Below, piece after piece: positions 34,137 to 35,082 of a DNA stretch of 35,082 nucleotides. Under the pieces are notes generated by a model. That model worked only from the letters and a program-made list of their open reading frames with translations, did not search any database and was not told the DNA's origin. Every line of letters starts with the position of its first letter. Position 1 is the first letter of the stretch. Made by a program: the position numbers and the translations under genes. The DNA comes from a virus: IMG/VR virus record IMGVR_UViG_3300025759_000298, positions 1 to 35,082 of that record. One strand, given 5' to 3'.

Positions 34137-34421
34137 ATGGCATATCAACTACCACCAATTTTAAAAGTAGATAAATCTACTTTAAAATGTAATAAACCTA
34201 GAAAAACACCTGGTCACAAAACTAAATCTCATATAGTTAAAGCGTGTGAAGGAGGTAAAGAAAAAATAATTAGATTTGGTCAGCAAGGAGTAAGCACTGC
34301 TGGTAAAAAGCAAGATGCTAAATCAAAAGCAAGACGTAAGAGCTTTAAAGCTCGTCATGCTAAAAATATTAAGAAAGGTAAAATGTCCGCTGCATATTGG
34401 GCTAATAAAGTAAAATGGTAA
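34137..34421 (+). CDS. Small Lys-rich protein 3
   Basis: 94 aa from the ATG at 34137, four bases after the previous stop; longer upstream starts in this frame would run inside the neighbouring gene. The C-terminal RRKSFKARHAKNIKKGKMSA followed by AYWANKVKW is a recurrent motif in cyanophage and other marine phage proteins (DUF6321-like, from memory). The middle has a Cys/His set (LKCNKP, PGHKTKSHIVKACEGG) that could bind a metal. It is the last + strand gene before the terminator. Confidence 0.6.
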   Translation: MAYQLPPILKVDKSTLKCNKPRKTPGHKTKSHIVKACEGGKEKIIRFGQQGVSTAGKKQDAKSKARRKSFKARHAKNIKKGKMSAAYWANKVKW

Positions 34422-34462
34422 GGAACAAAAAATAAATGGGCGTACCATACCCAAATGTTCCT
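34421..34462 (+). other. Nested hairpin in the 3' region of the late transcript
   Basis: AGGAACA (34421-34427) pairs with TGTTCCT (34456-34462), and TGGG (34437-34440) with CCCA (34450-34453) inside it. It lies between the last late gene and the terminator hairpin. It may stabilise the mRNA end; a 48-codon frame beginning at 34436 crosses the terminator and is not credited as a gene. Confidence 0.4.
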
Positions 34463-34468
34463 GTAACC

Positions 34469-34499
34469 AAGGGAGGCTTAATCGGCCTCCCTTTTTTTT
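34469..34499 (+). terminator. Strong rho-independent terminator of the late operon
   Basis: AAGGGAGGC (34469-34477), loop of 7 bases, GCCTCCCTT (34485-34493), followed by a continuous run of T to 34499. It sits exactly between the converging + genes and the minus-strand reductase gene and abuts the latter's stop codon (34498-34500). Read from the minus strand there is no T run after the hairpin, so it mainly serves the + transcript. Confidence 0.9.
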
Positions 34500-35082
34500 A
34501 TCCATCACAGGCCACGCAATCTTCCATAGCTTTAGAAGCTATATCCCCACGTAGTACTGATTCAGTCCTCATATAATATAAAGTTTTAATTCCTTTTTTC
34601 CAAGCGTCTAAATGAACTTGATTAATCCATTTAGGGGAAGCTTCACTAGGAAAAGCTAAATTTAAACTAACAGACTGATCTATATATTGCTGGCGTATAC
34701 CAGCTTGTCTTACTAATTCTAGCTGATTTATCTCTTTAAACGTTTTAAATACTTCTTTAGTATCATCGTCTAATTCTTTTATATCTTGAACAGATCCACC
34801 ATCTGCTAAAATTTTATCCCATGTTTCTTTAGTATTTATACCTATGTCTTCTAATACTTTAACTAACGTAGGATTTTTTCTTATGAACGTGCCTTTTGCT
34901 GACTGCTCTGTAAAAACATTTGCTGCCCACGGTTCAATCCCGGGAGAGATATTCCCAGCAAGCTTGCTATTAGATACAGTGGGAGCAATAGCACGTAAAT
35001 GGGTATTGCGAAAGCCAGTACCGACACACCAAAGAGGTTCTCCGTAAACGTCAGCAAGAGCCATTGAAGCTCTTTCAGACTC
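34498..35082 (-). CDS. nrdA: Ribonucleotide reductase class I large subunit, C-terminal part
   Basis: The frame is open to the window edge (ESERASMALADVYGEPLW continuing), so the N-terminal part lies beyond 35082; the Met at 35064 is internal. About 194 residues are visible. Recognisable segments: APTVSNSKLAGNISPGIEP, the substrate/active-site region of class I and II reductases; KTLYYMRTES with the paired Tyr equivalent to E. coli Y730-Y731, which carry the radical from the small subunit and point to class I; and a C-terminal CVACDG with the CxxC pair that accepts electrons from thioredoxin or glutaredoxin. It makes deoxynucleotides for phage DNA synthesis. A small subunit gene is expected outside the window. 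Confidence 0.9.
   Translation of the reverse strand, partial: ESERASMALADVYGEPLWCVGTGFRNTHLRAIAPTVSNSKLAGNISPGIEPWAANVFTEQSAKGTFIRKNPTLVKVLEDIGINTKETWDKILADGGSVQDIKELDDDTKEVFKTFKEINQLELVRQAGIRQQYIDQSVSLNLAFPSEASPKWINQVHLDAWKKGIKTLYYMRTESVLRGDIASKAMEDCVACDG

Noticed and set aside
34436-34579. Small frame starting MGVPYPNVPVTKGG after the last late gene
   Set aside because: It runs through the terminator hairpin and T run and into the antisense of nrdA.
1-35082. tRNA genes, CRISPR arrays, integrase or attachment sites
   Set aside because: No cloverleaf-like segments, regularly spaced repeats or recombinase motifs were noticed; a tRNA scan was not possible here.

Overview
The window is a segment of an AT-rich (roughly one-third GC by eye), tightly packed tailed-bacteriophage genome. 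It carries most of the late half: packaging, capsid, tail, internal virion proteins and lysis. All genes on the + strand up to 34.4 kb are read left to right. At about 34.47-34.50 kb they meet a convergent minus-strand gene, a class I ribonucleotide reductase large subunit, which is probably the edge of a nucleotide-metabolism or replication module. Both window ends cut through genes. No rRNA, tRNA, CRISPR array, integrase or insertion sequence was seen, and no gap without a gene exceeds 300 bases.

Host: two exported phage proteins carry signal peptides of the flavobacterial kind (ending near NSQN and SAQE). Start codons are preceded by A/T-rich leaders without Shine-Dalgarno sequences. Together these suggest a marine or aquatic Bacteroidota (Flavobacteriia-like) host. 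The lack of a tape-measure, sheath or tail-tube gene, together with a gp14/gp15/gp16-like run of internal proteins, suggests a short-tailed (podovirus-like) virion. Gene order and protein sizes (TerL 739 aa, portal 803 aa, MCP 493 aa, two connector proteins, a very large tail protein, giant internal protein) recall crAss-like and related marine podoviruses. This is inference, not shown here.

Layout: (1) 1-1.9 kb: end of a fibre-like protein with GIGT repeats, a small protein with a dockerin-like loop, a mini HExxH metalloprotein and a holin-like protein. (2) 1.9-5.4 kb: small proteins, a tentatively GroES-like protein, a putative TerS and TerL. (3) 5.4-11.4 kb: portal, scaffold-like protein, major capsid protein and an unknown protein, with two UUCG hairpin terminators. 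(4) 11.4-19.5 kb: two connector/ring candidates, a 1525-aa tail protein and a 491-aa protein that looks like its companion. (5) 19.5-30.7 kb: GNAT acetyltransferase, two internal virion proteins and a 2821-aa polyvalent protein with an HExxH motif and a complete HAD phosphatase motif set. (6) 30.7-34.4 kb: lipoprotein, 29-aa peptide, secreted beta-rich protein, membrane-anchored coiled coil, exported thioredoxin-fold protein, M15 endolysin and three small Lys-rich proteins, closed by a strong terminator.

The most unusual signals are: a block of about 500 bp inside terL, covering the ATPase core, with about 50% GC and foreign-looking codon choice while the protein stays intact; FSK-type motifs at module boundaries of the giant protein, two of which bracket its HAD domain; and a set of exported or envelope-directed phage proteins next to the lysis genes.
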